From assembly GCA_016292635.1 (NCBI GenBank), contig JAEDIC010000003.1, forward strand, positions 59,099 through 123,098: a stretch of 64,000 bases of DNA, given 5' to 3'. The stretch is from Clostridia bacterium (GTDB lineage: Bacteria; Bacillota; Clostridia; Christensenellales; CAG-138). Position 1 is the stretch's first letter; each line of letters starts with the position of its first letter. The notes under the pieces were generated by a model. The model saw nothing but the letters and a program-made list of their open reading frames with translations, had not been told where the DNA came from and ran no database searches. This document shows, piece by piece, positions 51,402 to 59,977 of this stretch. Position numbers and translations under genes: made by a program.

Positions 51402-52220
51402 ATGAAACAAAATTCAAAAACGCTCATCAAGGTACTCATATTCCTGCTGCTGTACTTTCTTACCCAGGCGCTGATAACGGCGATATTCGCCGCCATAGGC
51501 GGCATGGGCGTGGAAGGCGATATTCAGGGCGCCATGGAAACCTACATTGCGGAAAACGCCGCACTCATTTCCCTTGTGCACAATGCCCTCGTGATACTGC
51601 TGATACTGCTGTACTGCCGCAGAAGCGCCGAAACCAGGGAGGATGTACGCCTCCGCTCCATCCGCTGCATAGAACTGACCTGCTGCGCCGCCACAGGCGT
51701 CTGCGCAGCGTTCATAGTGGTAACGCTGCTGTCCCTGCTGCCCATACCGGGAGAGCTTATGTCATCATACAGTTCTGCCATAACCGCAAGCACCGCAGGC
51801 GCCCCTCCGGTAAGATTCCTTTCAGTCGTGATTGTTGCCCCTATCGCAGAAGAGCTGCTTTTCCGGGGAGTGATATACGGCGCATTCCGGCGCACGTCCC
51901 GCCGCGGCGTGGCTATTGCCGCCTCCTGCGCAATATTCGGCATAATGCATCAGAACCCCGTATGGATGGTATACGCCTTTTTGATGGGCCTCGGCCTTAC
52001 CCTTACGCTGGATGCATGCGGTTCCCTTTTTGCCGCCACAGCGCTGCACATGGCCTTCAATCTGGCGGGCTCTTACCTTGCGCCCCTCATGTATGCCATG
52101 CCCATATACATACACATACTGCTGGCGCTGGGCTGCGGCTACATTGTGGGCTACTGCATAAGGCGCATGAAGGAGCTGCCAAAGCCCAGCACAGACACCC
52201 AAAGCGAAAAGGAAGAATAA
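51402..52220 (+). CDS. CPBP-family intramembrane metalloprotease
   Basis: 272 residues with about seven helices. The Abi/CPBP motifs are present: EELLFRG (motif 1, about residue 150) after VVIVAPIA, FGIMHQNP (motif 2 His) and LHMAFN (motif 3). These proteins resemble Rce1 CAAX proteases; bacterial ones process or immunise against peptides. The start at 51402 gives MKQNSKTLIKVLIF; longer frames lie in the repeat. The next gene starts directly after its stop. Confidence 0.85.
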   Translation: MKQNSKTLIKVLIFLLLYFLTQALITAIFAAIGGMGVEGDIQGAMETYIAENAALISLVHNALVILLILLYCRRSAETREDVRLRSIRCIELTCCAATGVCAAFIVVTLLSLLPIPGELMSSYSSAITASTAGAPPVRFLSVVIVAPIAEELLFRGVIYGAFRRTSRRGVAIAASCAIFGIMHQNPVWMVYAFLMGLGLTLTLDACGSLFAATALHMAFNLAGSYLAPLMYAMPIYIHILLALGCGYIVGYCIRRMKELPKPSTDTQSEKEE

Positions 52221-52796
52221 ATGTATCAGGAATCCAACGCCTCAAAATCAAGCAAAAAATCCGACGCACTGCTGTTTATCGGCCTTATATTCATGCTGTT
52301 TCTGGCCCGGGCGCTGCTTAATTTCATACAGACCCTTCAAAGCGGCAGGTGGCTTCAGGTGGTGGTATTCGTTGCCCTTGTCGCCATATGCTTCATAGTA
52401 TTCAAGAAGCGGTTCTGCACATATCGCTACACCCTCTTCCATAAAGAGCCTGAGAAAGGCGACCTTGATCCCTATGGCAATCAGCAAAAGCTGCCCTGCC
52501 CACTGGGCACCTTCATAATAGAGCAGATGAGCGGCAGCAGGGGCGGCATAATGGAAACCATCGCCCCCGGCGAGTTTGTTCGGCTCATATCCCCGGGAGC
52601 AGACACCGCAGGCGTAATGTGCGAAAAGCTTGACGAGTCCTTACTGAAAAAGCCTCCCCTATACGGCAACGGAGACCGGAAAAGCGCATACATTCTCCTG
52701 TACAGACGGGATAGCAGAATGAAGGCCCTTGCCTTCTGCCCCTCGGATAAACTGGTTTCCATGCTGAACGAAATAATCTCCGCCGTCAACGCATAG
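52221..52796 (+). CDS. Membrane protein of unknown function
   Basis: 191 residues. Two helices near the N-terminus (about 16-36 and 44-62) are followed by a soluble domain of about 125 residues with KRFCTYRYTLFHKEPEKGDL and ending VSMLNEIISAVNA. I do not recognise a named domain; the early strands resemble PH-like membrane domains in which a cytoplasmic beta sandwich follows helices, which is a guess. The ATG follows the CPBP stop with no gap, so the two are co-translated and probably act together. Confidence 0.65.
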   Translation: MYQESNASKSSKKSDALLFIGLIFMLFLARALLNFIQTLQSGRWLQVVVFVALVAICFIVFKKRFCTYRYTLFHKEPEKGDLDPYGNQQKLPCPLGTFIIEQMSGSRGGIMETIAPGEFVRLISPGADTAGVMCEKLDESLLKKPPLYGNGDRKSAYILLYRRDSRMKALAFCPSDKLVSMLNEIISAVNA

Positions 52797-52852
52797 TTGC
52801 GATTGGAAGGAATAGGATATATAATTAAATCAAATAAACGGAGGACAAACGC

Positions 52853-53179
52853 ATGAAGCTTATATACGCAATAGTGCAAAATGACGACTCCAAGAAACTT
52901 ATACGGGAGCTTACCAACCGCCGCATCAGCGTGACCCGTATATCCTCCACCGGCGGCTTCCTGCATAACGGAAACAGCACCCTTATGATAGGCGTGGAGC
53001 CTGACCGCCTTGAGGAGACCCTTGAGGTAATCAAAGAAAAGTCCAGCACCCGCAAGGAGTACATGGTGGTGCCTTCGGCCGTTCCCGGATATATCGACAA
53101 CTCTCCCGCACCGGTGCAGGTCACCATGGGCGGCGCAACGGTATTCGTAGTAGATGTGGAGCAATTCTACAAGTACTAA
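52853..53179 (+). CDS. darA: Cyclic di-AMP receptor DarA (PstA), PII-like
   Basis: 108 residues. The N-terminus MKLIYAIVQNDDSKKLIREL and the loop ISVTRISSTGGFLHNGNSTL are diagnostic of PstA/DarA. It forms trimers that bind c-di-AMP; partners are largely unknown. It sits upstream of holB and ricT, the order known from other Bacillota (tmk-darA-holB-ricT), though tmk is missing here. GGAGG precedes the ATG. Confidence 0.93.
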   Translation: MKLIYAIVQNDDSKKLIRELTNRRISVTRISSTGGFLHNGNSTLMIGVEPDRLEETLEVIKEKSSTRKEYMVVPSAVPGYIDNSPAPVQVTMGGATVFVVDVEQFYKY

Positions 53180-54089
53180 TTCCATAGCAACCGGCATCAA
53201 ACAGGCGGAGCGGCGGCTGCTTTCGGCTATTGCCGAAGGGCATATTCCACACGCCTGTTTTATTTCCTGTGGGGATTATGACATGGCGGAAGTATTGGCA
53301 AAAAAAGCCGCCGCCCTGTACTGCACGGGTACTGCGGATCCCGCCCGCCTTTCCCTTACGGCGGATTGCATAATCCCTGCGGATTATAAAAAAAGAACCA
53401 TAAGGGAAGAAGTTATCCAGGAGCTTGCAAATGGCTCCTTTTCCGGAGGCAGGCGGGCTGTGCTGCTGACAGGCGCCCATGCCATAACCGAAGAGGCGCA
53501 GCACCTGCTGCTGAAATCCATAGAAGAACCCCCGGAGAACACCATCTTCCTGCTCACCGGCAACCCGGCGGGCATATTGCCCACAATACGCTCAAGATGC
53601 GCCACGGTGCTTTGCGGTTCTCCCTCAGTGGAGGAGGTTGCGGCAGAGCTTGTAAACATGGGAGCGGATAACCGGAACGCCATGCTTTACGCGGCAGAGG
53701 GCGTTACCCTTGCCAGGGCAAAAAAGCTGTGGCAGTCCGAGGACTACCGCGCCCTTCGAAGGGCCTCTCAGGATGCGCTCATAGAGCTTTTATCCGGCAA
53801 GCTGCCCTTTAAAAATCAGCAGGCCGTGGCCTCGTTGGACGGGGCGGGTTTTATGCTGTCCTTTATGAAGGATCTGCTCACCTTCCACGAGCAGGGCAAA
53901 ATATACGAAAACCCGGACCGCCGGGAGGATATAGCCGCCATTTCCTCCCGCTTTACAACGGGACGGATAAACTGTATCATAGAATCGTTGGTCAACGCCA
54001 TGGAAAGGCTTGATACCAACGCCTCCGTCTCAGGCACATTTACGAGGCTTTTTACCGAAATTACAGAGGAGTTTATACATAATGACTAA
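53154..54089 (+). CDS. holB: DNA polymerase III delta' subunit
   Basis: 311 residues with the clamp-loader pattern: HAITEEAQHLLLKSIEEPPE and TIFLLTGNPAGILPTIRSRC, matching delta' rather than gamma/tau. The N-terminal Walker A is absent, as usual for delta'. The protein forms part of the clamp loader. The ATG at 53154 is the only start that gives the helical N-terminus, but it overlaps darA by 26 nt and has no clear RBS, so a later non-ATG start is possible. The RBS and start of ricT lie in its 3' end. Confidence 0.85.
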   Translation: MWSNSTSTNSIATGIKQAERRLLSAIAEGHIPHACFISCGDYDMAEVLAKKAAALYCTGTADPARLSLTADCIIPADYKKRTIREEVIQELANGSFSGGRRAVLLTGAHAITEEAQHLLLKSIEEPPENTIFLLTGNPAGILPTIRSRCATVLCGSPSVEEVAAELVNMGADNRNAMLYAAEGVTLARAKKLWQSEDYRALRRASQDALIELLSGKLPFKNQQAVASLDGAGFMLSFMKDLLTFHEQGKIYENPDRREDIAAISSRFTTGRINCIIESLVNAMERLDTNASVSGTFTRLFTEITEEFIHND

Positions 54090-55032
54090 GGTTATAAGCG
54101 TAAAATTCAGAGGGGGAAGCAAGCATTATTACTTTGACCCCGAAGACCTGGACATACAGACCGGCGACGGTGTAATAGTTGAAACCGCCCGTGGAACCGA
54201 GTTCGGCGAGGTGTCTCTGGGCATTCACGAAGTGCCGGATGAGCAGATCATACAGCCCCTCAAGAGCGTTGTTCGCATCGCCACCGACAGAGACCGTGAA
54301 ATGCGGGACAGCTACAGGGCCAAAGAAAAGGACGCCTACGCCACCTGCATGGAAAAAATACAGGCCCACAACCTTGATATGAAGCTGGTGGATGTGGAAT
54401 ATACGTTCAACGGCTCAAAGATAGTATTCTACTTTACCGCAGACGGCAGGGTAGACTTCCGTGAGCTTGTAAAGGACCTTGCCTCGGTATTTAAAACACG
54501 CATAGAGCTCAGGCAGATAGGCGTTCGTGACGAAGCAAAGCTGCTGGGCGGCCTTGGCAGCTGCGGAAGGCCGGTTTGCTGCAAAGCCTTCCTGCCGGAT
54601 TTTCAGCCCGTATCCATAAAGATGGCAAAGGAGCAGAGCCTTTCCCTGAGCCCCACCAAGATATCCGGCATATGCGGCAGGCTCATGTGCTGCCTGAAGT
54701 ATGAGCAGGACTGCTATGAGTCCATGCGCAAGCAAATGCCCAAGGTAGGCCGTGAGGCTGACACCCCGGAGGGCATCACCGGCACAGTTGTGGAAAACAA
54801 CATTATATCCGAAAGGACCCGTGTAAAGCTAACCCTTCCCGACGGCACAATCGATATCCGCGAGTATCCCTTCCGGGAACTGAAATTCAGCCGCAGCAAG
54901 GGCAAACAGGCCCAGGAAACCGAAGCCGAACCGGATACCCCTATGGATGTTGTCCCCGAAGATCTGGCCGCCCTCCTGGAGGAGGAAAAAGCCGATATGC
55001 GTGAGCGGGGCATGGCAAAGGATAATCTTTAA
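54082..55032 (+). CDS. ricT: RicT (YaaT), PSP1-domain protein
   Basis: 316 residues. The PSP1 domain (about 60-145) begins VIVETARGTEFGEVSLGI, followed by the Cys-rich segment GGLGSCGRPVCCKAF and GICGRLMCCLKYEQ. In Bacillus, RicT joins RicA and RicF in a Y-complex with 4Fe-4S clusters that steers RNase Y, sporulation and competence. The ATG overlaps holB by 8 nt, and GAGGAG is 10 nt upstream. The C-terminal tail is acidic. Confidence 0.93.
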   Translation: MTKVISVKFRGGSKHYYFDPEDLDIQTGDGVIVETARGTEFGEVSLGIHEVPDEQIIQPLKSVVRIATDRDREMRDSYRAKEKDAYATCMEKIQAHNLDMKLVDVEYTFNGSKIVFYFTADGRVDFRELVKDLASVFKTRIELRQIGVRDEAKLLGGLGSCGRPVCCKAFLPDFQPVSIKMAKEQSLSLSPTKISGICGRLMCCLKYEQDCYESMRKQMPKVGREADTPEGITGTVVENNIISERTRVKLTLPDGTIDIREYPFRELKFSRSKGKQAQETEAEPDTPMDVVPEDLAALLEEEKADMRERGMAKDNL

Positions 55033-55035
55033 ATA

Positions 55036-55063
55036 TTGACAACAAAGATTTCCGTGTTACAAT
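55036..55063 (+). promoter_or_regulatory. Ferredoxin promoter
   Basis: Plus strand: consensus -35 TTGACA (55036-55041), 16-nt spacer, -10 TACAAT (55058-55063). A strong promoter, as expected for an abundant ferredoxin. Confidence 0.8.
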
Positions 55064-55096
55064 ATAAATGAAAATATATGTGGAGGTATTATATCA

Positions 55097-55267
55097 ATGG
55101 CATATGTAATCAGCGAAGAATGCATCAGCTGCGGCGCTTGTGAAGCCGGCTGCCCCGTAGGCGCAATTTCCCAGGGCGACGATCGTTACGTTGTCGACGC
55201 CGCTACCTGCATCGACTGCGGCGCTTGCGCTTCCAACTGCCCCGTAGGCGCTCCCTCTCAGGAGTAA
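55097..55267 (+). CDS. fdx: Clostridial-type 2[4Fe-4S] ferredoxin
   Basis: 56 residues, starting MAYVISEECISCGACEAGCP. Two CxxCxxCxxxCP motifs (near residues 9 and 38) hold two [4Fe-4S] clusters. The length is that of classic clostridial ferredoxins, which carry low-potential electrons in pyruvate and hydrogen metabolism. The gene is short enough to be missed by length cut-offs. GGAGG lies upstream of the ATG; it is monocistronic between its own strong promoter and terminator. Confidence 0.96.
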   Translation: MAYVISEECISCGACEAGCPVGAISQGDDRYVVDAATCIDCGACASNCPVGAPSQE

Positions 55268-55282
55268 CCTCAAAAAACCAAT

Positions 55283-55316
55283 AAAAAATGGCCCATCCGG
55301 GATGGGCCATTTTTTA
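55283..55316 (+). terminator. Terminator after the ferredoxin gene
   Basis: Perfect stem AAAAAATGGCCCATC/GATGGGCCATTTTTT with a 3-nt loop, one of the strongest in the window. Confidence 0.92.
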
Positions 55317-55352
55317 TGACATAAATTCTATACGTCAGGAACTTATAAATCC

Positions 55353-56726
55353 ATGGAAAACACCCAAGCTCAAAACAAAATGGGATATCTTCCCGTGCCG
55401 GGGCTTATACTCGAAATGTCCCTGCCGATAATGGTATCCATGCTGGTGCTGGCCACATACAACATTGTAGACAGCATATTCGTATCCCGCATCAGCGAAA
55501 ACGCGCTCACCGCCGTATCTCTTGTATTTCCTTTCCAGATGCTGATAACCGCAGTGGCGGTAGGTACTGCCGCCGGCGCAAATTCCCTCATCGCTCGCAG
55601 GCTGGGCGCCCAGGATCAGCAGGGTGCGGATAAAGCCGCCACAAACGCACTGTTCCTCTCGGTTGCCAGCGGAGTATTTTTTCTGCTGTTTTTCGGCCTG
55701 CTCACCCCTGTCCTCATAGGCGTATTCAAGCCGGAAGCCCAAATAGCCGAATACGCAAATACCTATCTTTATCTGGTAGGCACCCCTGCCGTATTCGCCT
55801 GCATACAGGTAATGGAAGAAAAAATACTGCAGGCCACCGGCAATACAGTCCACTCCATGCTGATACAGCTTACAGGCGCTGTGTTCAACCTGATATTTGA
55901 CCCCATACTCATTTTCGGCCTTTACGGCTTTCCTGCCCTTGGCGTTGCAGGCGCTGCCATAGCCACTGTCGGCGGTCAGATAATCGGCATGATATTAGGC
56001 GCTTTCCTTATATTCAGCAAAAAGTGCCTGGTCAAAATAAGCATCAAAGGCTTCCGCCCCTGCATGGAAACTATAAAAAACATATACGTTGTGGGTATTC
56101 CCAGCATATTCCTCCAGATGGTGGGCTCGGTAATGAACGTTGGGCTGAATAAGATACTTATTTCCTTTACCCCAACCGCCGTAAGCGTAATGGGCGTTTA
56201 CTTCAAGCTTCAGTCTTTCATATTCATGCCGGTATTCGGCCTGAACAGCGGCACAATGCCGGTAATGGGCTACAACTTTGGCGCAAGGAACAAAAAGCGT
56301 GTTATGGACGCCCTTAAATACGGCTCCCTGTACGCATTTTGCATAATGACGGTTGGGCTTATAATATTCCAGTTCTGCTCGCCCTTTATGCTGAAACTCT
56401 TTGACGCCTCCCCCACCATGCTGGAGATAGGCGTTCCCGCCCTTAAAACCATAAGCCTCTGCTTTCCCATGGCGGCGCTGGGCATAATGCTCTCCTCTCT
56501 GTTTCAGGCCATCGGCAACGGAAAGCTGTCCCTGCTTATGTCCGCCCTGCGCCAGTTGATAATACTGCTGCCCGCGGCGTTCATCCTGTCCAGGCTGTTT
56601 GGTCTTTCAGCAGTATGGTACGCCTTCCCCATTGCGGAGGTTTTCTCTCTTATATTTGCCTCTGTGATGGTCGTAAGGGTATACAATGCCCAAATAAGAT
56701 ATCTGGAGGGTTCCCGTGAAGATTAA
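55353..56726 (+). CDS. MATE-family efflux transporter
   Basis: 457 residues with twelve helices in two halves, each opening with a MATE motif (first: LPIMVSMLVLATYNIVDSIF; second: VGIPSIFLQMVGSVMNVGLN). It exports cationic drugs or metabolites, using a sodium or proton gradient. Its stop overlaps the next gene by 11 nt. Confidence 0.93.
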   Translation: MENTQAQNKMGYLPVPGLILEMSLPIMVSMLVLATYNIVDSIFVSRISENALTAVSLVFPFQMLITAVAVGTAAGANSLIARRLGAQDQQGADKAATNALFLSVASGVFFLLFFGLLTPVLIGVFKPEAQIAEYANTYLYLVGTPAVFACIQVMEEKILQATGNTVHSMLIQLTGAVFNLIFDPILIFGLYGFPALGVAGAAIATVGGQIIGMILGAFLIFSKKCLVKISIKGFRPCMETIKNIYVVGIPSIFLQMVGSVMNVGLNKILISFTPTAVSVMGVYFKLQSFIFMPVFGLNSGTMPVMGYNFGARNKKRVMDALKYGSLYAFCIMTVGLIIFQFCSPFMLKLFDASPTMLEIGVPALKTISLCFPMAALGIMLSSLFQAIGNGKLSLLMSALRQLIILLPAAFILSRLFGLSAVWYAFPIAEVFSLIFASVMVVRVYNAQIRYLEGSRED

Positions 56727-56922
56727 AGATACGGACAAATTCATCCGCATACACAAGCAGGGCAGCTGCTTCGGTACCGTCTTTGAGGTATGGGTGGACA
56801 GAAACACCGGCGTAAACTATGCCGTATGGGCCAGCGGCTACGCCGGCGGCATGACGGTAATGCTGGACGCAGACGGCAAGCCTATAATAACACAGCTGGA
56901 CGACTACGGAAGAGTAAAATAA
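56716..56922 (+). CDS. DUF6440 small protein
   Basis: 68 residues that match the short DUF6440 family: RIHKQGSCFGTVFEVWVD, VNYAVWASGYAGGMTVML and DADGKPII. It is predicted all-beta, cytoplasmic, and has no known function. The start is GTG at 56716, 11 nt inside the MATE gene; GGAGGG lies upstream. Coupled translation hints at a tie to the efflux pump, but the family also occurs elsewhere. Confidence 0.75.
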   Translation: MKIKDTDKFIRIHKQGSCFGTVFEVWVDRNTGVNYAVWASGYAGGMTVMLDADGKPIITQLDDYGRVK

Positions 56923-56960
56923 TGCACACATAAAAACAACGGTTTCCCGCTGCTTTCAGA

Positions 56961-57140
56961 CTGCCGAAAACCCCTTGGGGTTCGGAGGCGGAGGCTTCAA
57001 TCGGATTTGGAGGCCTGTGCGGCAAATCCGCATAACCCTTGCTGCGCAAGGGTTTCTTTATGTGGCTCCCCGGATGTGCCGCAGGCACAAGGGAGCTATG
57101 TAAGCCTCCAAAAGGCGGCGCAAAGCCACTTTTTCGAAAG
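56961..57140 (-). repeat. MITE-like interspersed repeat, copy F (reverse orientation)
   Basis: Reverse orientation between the convergent DUF6440 and LysR genes. The ends are diverged: CTGCCGAAAACCCC at 56961 and TTTTTCGAAAG at 57140. The element is about 180 bp with small deletions, so it is older than A and D. Loosely similar flanks (ACGG..TGCTTT) lie on both sides. Confidence 0.85.
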
Positions 57141-57176
57141 CCTGAACGGCTCACTGCTTTTGCGTTTTACGGGAAA

Positions 57177-58088
57177 TCAGCTTTTTTGCTGCTTGCCATA
57201 GTAATCCAGCACAAAGTCAAAGAACAGCGCCGCCGTGGACACCTCGGAGCGGTTTTTGCGCATAACGATATACAGATCCCGCCTCATGTCAGCCTTGCTA
57301 AGTCTAAAGCTAAGCAGCTTGCCGTTTTTCAGTTCATCCTCCACGGCGTGTATGCTCATTATGGCAACGCCAAGGCCTGCCGATACGGATTTTTTCACTG
57401 CCTCGCTGTAACTCATCTCCGCCACCACGTTCATGCGGGCCGGGTCAATTCCGGCATTGCGCAGCAGCTGTTCGTATTCCATCCTGGTGCCGCTTCCCCC
57501 TTCGCGGGTAATAAATGGCTCGCTGTAAAGTATCTCCGGATCCATCCTGCCATCCATCAGTCTGAACCGCTCAATATTGGGCGTAACCAGCACCAGCTCG
57601 TCCTTTGTAAAGCTTCTGAATTCGCAGTTTGTATTTTCTACCTTTGAGCCGGTAAGGGCCACATCCGCCGTGCCTTTGCGCACAAGATCCACCGCCTGCA
57701 TACTGTTTGCGTTATGCAGCCGATAGGACACGCCGGGATACCTTTCGCTGAAGGCAGACAGCAGCTCCGGAAGGCAATACTGGGCAGGCACGGATGAGGC
57801 GGCTATGGTGATTGAGCCGCTGTGGCGGATTTCCGGGCGGGAAAGCTCCTCCAGCGCCCTGTTTCTCAAGCTCAGTATGCTTTGCGCATACCCCAGGAGC
57901 ACCGCGCCCTTTTCCGTTGGAAATATATTGCGGCTGGTGCGAATAAGAAGCTCGCAGCCAAGCTCCTTTTCCAGGGTAGATATATGAGCGCTGACTGTGG
58001 GCTGAGAAAGGCCCATGGTCTTTGCCGCCCGGGAAAAGCTTCCGTGCTTTACCACCATGCAGAAGGCTTCTATCTGCTTGATATCCAT
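57177..58088 (-). CDS. LysR-family transcriptional regulator
   Basis: 303 residues. The N-terminal winged helix (about 1-62: IEAFCMVVKHGSFSRAAKTM, LSQPTVSAHISTLEKELG) is followed by a LysR substrate-binding domain (about 92-296) with SITIAASSVPAQYCLPELL. It resembles the CysL-like branch and the LysR proteins that accompany selenium metabolism in clostridia (PTVSAHISTLEKELG followed by LIRTSRNIFPTEKG), so control of selenium or sulfur genes is possible. The nearest genes are gapA and a repeat, so the context gives no target. Confidence 0.85.
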   Translation of the reverse strand: MDIKQIEAFCMVVKHGSFSRAAKTMGLSQPTVSAHISTLEKELGCELLIRTSRNIFPTEKGAVLLGYAQSILSLRNRALEELSRPEIRHSGSITIAASSVPAQYCLPELLSAFSERYPGVSYRLHNANSMQAVDLVRKGTADVALTGSKVENTNCEFRSFTKDELVLVTPNIERFRLMDGRMDPEILYSEPFITREGGSGTRMEYEQLLRNAGIDPARMNVVAEMSYSEAVKKSVSAGLGVAIMSIHAVEDELKNGKLLSFRLSKADMRRDLYIVMRKNRSEVSTAALFFDFVLDYYGKQQKS

Positions 58089-58193
58089 AATGTTCCTCGC
58101 TTTTATACTATAAGATTGTCGCTCATCAGTATTATTGTTATTTTCTATATTATAGCAAAGCTCAAATATTTTTTAAACCCAATAAGCGCGCAA

Positions 58194-58226
58194 AAAGGAC
58201 GCTCCATATGGAACGTCCTTTCGGTT
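58194..58226 (-). terminator. Terminator of gapA
   Basis: Minus strand: AAAGGACG..CGTCCTTT stem closed by the palindrome TCCATATGGA, followed by U4, 17 nt past the gapA stop. Confidence 0.85.
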
Positions 58227-58238
58227 TGCTTCGGTTTA

Positions 58239-59252
58239 TTACTTGGCGTCTACAGAATACATGTAAGCGCAGAGGTCCTTCAGCTTGTTGGAATAACCCC
58301 ACTCGTTATCATACCAGGCAACCAGCTTTACAAAGTGGTCGTTCAGGGCGATACCGGCATCGGCATCGAAAGTGCAGGTATGTACATCGTGGATGAAGTC
58401 GGAGGAAACCACGGCGTCCTCGGTGTAGCCGATGATACCCTTCCAGTCTTCGCTCTCGGAAGCGGCCTTCATGGCAGCCTTGATCTCGTCATAGGTAGCG
58501 GACTTCTCAAGGCGGCAGGTCAGGTCAACGACGGAAACATCCACAGTAGGAACGCGCATGGACATACCGGTAAGCTTGCCGTTCAGGGAGGGGATTACCT
58601 TGCCGACGGCCTTTGCGGCGCCGGTGGAGCTGGGGATGATGTTATGGGCCGCAGCGCGGCCGCCGCGCCAATCCTTCTTGGAAGCGCTGTCAACGGTCTT
58701 CTGGGTTGCGGTGATGGAATGAACGGTGGTCATAAGGCCTTCCACGATGCCAAACTTGTCATTGATAACCTTGGCAAGAGGGGCAAGGCAGTTGGTGGTG
58801 CAGGACGCGTTGGAAACCACGTTCATATCAGAGGAATAGGTCTTGTGGTTTACGCCCATTACGAACATGGGAGCATCTGCGCTGGGAGCGGAAATGACGA
58901 CCTTTTTGGCGCCCGCTTCAAGGTGCTTGGAAGCCTTTTCCACGGTGGTGTTTACGCCGCTGCACTCCAAGATGTACTCAGCGCCGCACTCCTTCCAGGG
59001 AATCTCGTTTGCGTTCATGCAGGCGTATACGGCGATCTCCTTGCCGTTTACAACCAACTTGTCGCCCTTTACTTCGATGCTGCCGGCGAAATGACCGTGA
59101 ACGGTGTCATATTTGAGCATATAAGCCATGTAATCCACGGAGATGAAAGGATCGTTAATGCCTACTACTTCTACGTTGTCGTCAAGAACGGCTGCCCTGA
59201 AAGAAAGGCTGCCAATACGACCGAAACCATTGATGCCAACTTTTACTGCCAT
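58239..59252 (-). CDS. gap: Glyceraldehyde-3-phosphate dehydrogenase
   Basis: 337 residues. The NAD site is VGINGFGRIGSLSFRAA, the catalytic Cys is in SNASCTTNCLAPL (about 152), and AWYDNEWGYSNKL ends the catalytic domain. It makes 1,3-bisphosphoglycerate in glycolysis. INDP after the second strand fits NAD rather than NADP preference. It is monocistronic; no cggR or pgk is next to it, unlike many Bacillota. AGGAGG-like CTCC is at the ribosome site. Confidence 0.97.
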   Translation of the reverse strand: MAVKVGINGFGRIGSLSFRAAVLDDNVEVVGINDPFISVDYMAYMLKYDTVHGHFAGSIEVKGDKLVVNGKEIAVYACMNANEIPWKECGAEYILECSGVNTTVEKASKHLEAGAKKVVISAPSADAPMFVMGVNHKTYSSDMNVVSNASCTTNCLAPLAKVINDKFGIVEGLMTTVHSITATQKTVDSASKKDWRGGRAAAHNIIPSSTGAAKAVGKVIPSLNGKLTGMSMRVPTVDVSVVDLTCRLEKSATYDEIKAAMKAASESEDWKGIIGYTEDAVVSSDFIHDVHTCTFDADAGIALNDHFVKLVAWYDNEWGYSNKLKDLCAYMYSVDAK

Positions 59253-59288
59253 TTTTTAGTCCTCCATTTAATTTATCTGAATATTACA

Positions 59289-59303
59289 TGACGCAAAGCG
59301 TCA
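59289..59303. promoter_or_regulatory. Palindrome in the gapA leader
   Basis: TGACGC-AAA-GCGTCA, a perfect inverted repeat between the promoter and gapA. It could be an operator or an mRNA-stabilising hairpin. Confidence 0.45.
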
Positions 59304-59333
59304 TAGTTGACAATAAATTAACCAATATAGTTT

Positions 59334-59362
59334 ATGATAAAATATATGCGGTAATTTTGCAA
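59334..59362 (-). promoter_or_regulatory. gapA promoter
   Basis: Minus strand: -35 TTGCAA (59357-59362), 17-nt spacer, -10 TATCAT (59334-59339), about 80 nt before the ATG. Confidence 0.55.
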
Positions 59363-59419
59363 GCAACTTTTTGAATAACTTCATATTACATTAATGGAGG
59401 GCATTCCTATAACCGGCCC

Positions 59420-59977
59420 TTATAGCAAAAACCGGCATTTCGACTTTATTCCCATCTCCTGAAAATAGCTGTTTTCCATGGGAATCCATTCATTGATGAA
59501 CCTTTTATGCATTTGTGGGCCATTGCGCTGCATTATGCGGCGGCTTTGTTCATCCGAAGATACTTGTAAAAATATCCCAATATCGAAGTATTCTCCCAAC
59601 CCGGGATGCATACAATAGCTACCCTCAACCACCGTTACCGGAGTAAAGGGCACGGAAAATGAATCCGACAGGGTGCCGGTGCTGCAAAAATACCGCCTGC
59701 AAAGGGCGTCGCACCTCTGCCTTGCAGGCTCCGCCACTTCCTCAAAAAACCGCTCCCGGTCGAAATTTCCGCCAACTTCGCTGAGCCTTTGCGGCGTGCG
59801 CTGCTCCGGGCGCAGAAAATAATCATCCGCACGGAACAGCCGAGCATCAAACTCCCGGGCCAGCTCCTCAGCAAATGTGCTTTTACCCGCGCCGCACATA
59901 CCCTCTATGGCCACCACCACAGAGCCACGCTCATCAAGCCTGCTGCGAATCTCAGCCTTTACTTCCTCCCGGGTCAT
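59420..59977 (-). CDS. P-loop kinase, uridine-kinase-like
   Basis: 185 residues. The Walker A motif is VAIEGMCGAGKSTFAEEL, followed by LFRADDYFLRPEQRTP (the segment that holds the phosphoacceptor in uridine kinases) and VTVVEGSYCMHP. It belongs to the P-loop nucleoside/coenzyme kinase group; the substrate is not clear. Start and the aminopeptidase stop overlap by 4 nt, so it is translated after the aminopeptidase gene. Confidence 0.75.
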   Translation of the reverse strand: MTREEVKAEIRSRLDERGSVVVAIEGMCGAGKSTFAEELAREFDARLFRADDYFLRPEQRTPQRLSEVGGNFDRERFFEEVAEPARQRCDALCRRYFCSTGTLSDSFSVPFTPVTVVEGSYCMHPGLGEYFDIGIFLQVSSDEQSRRIMQRNGPQMHKRFINEWIPMENSYFQEMGIKSKCRFLL

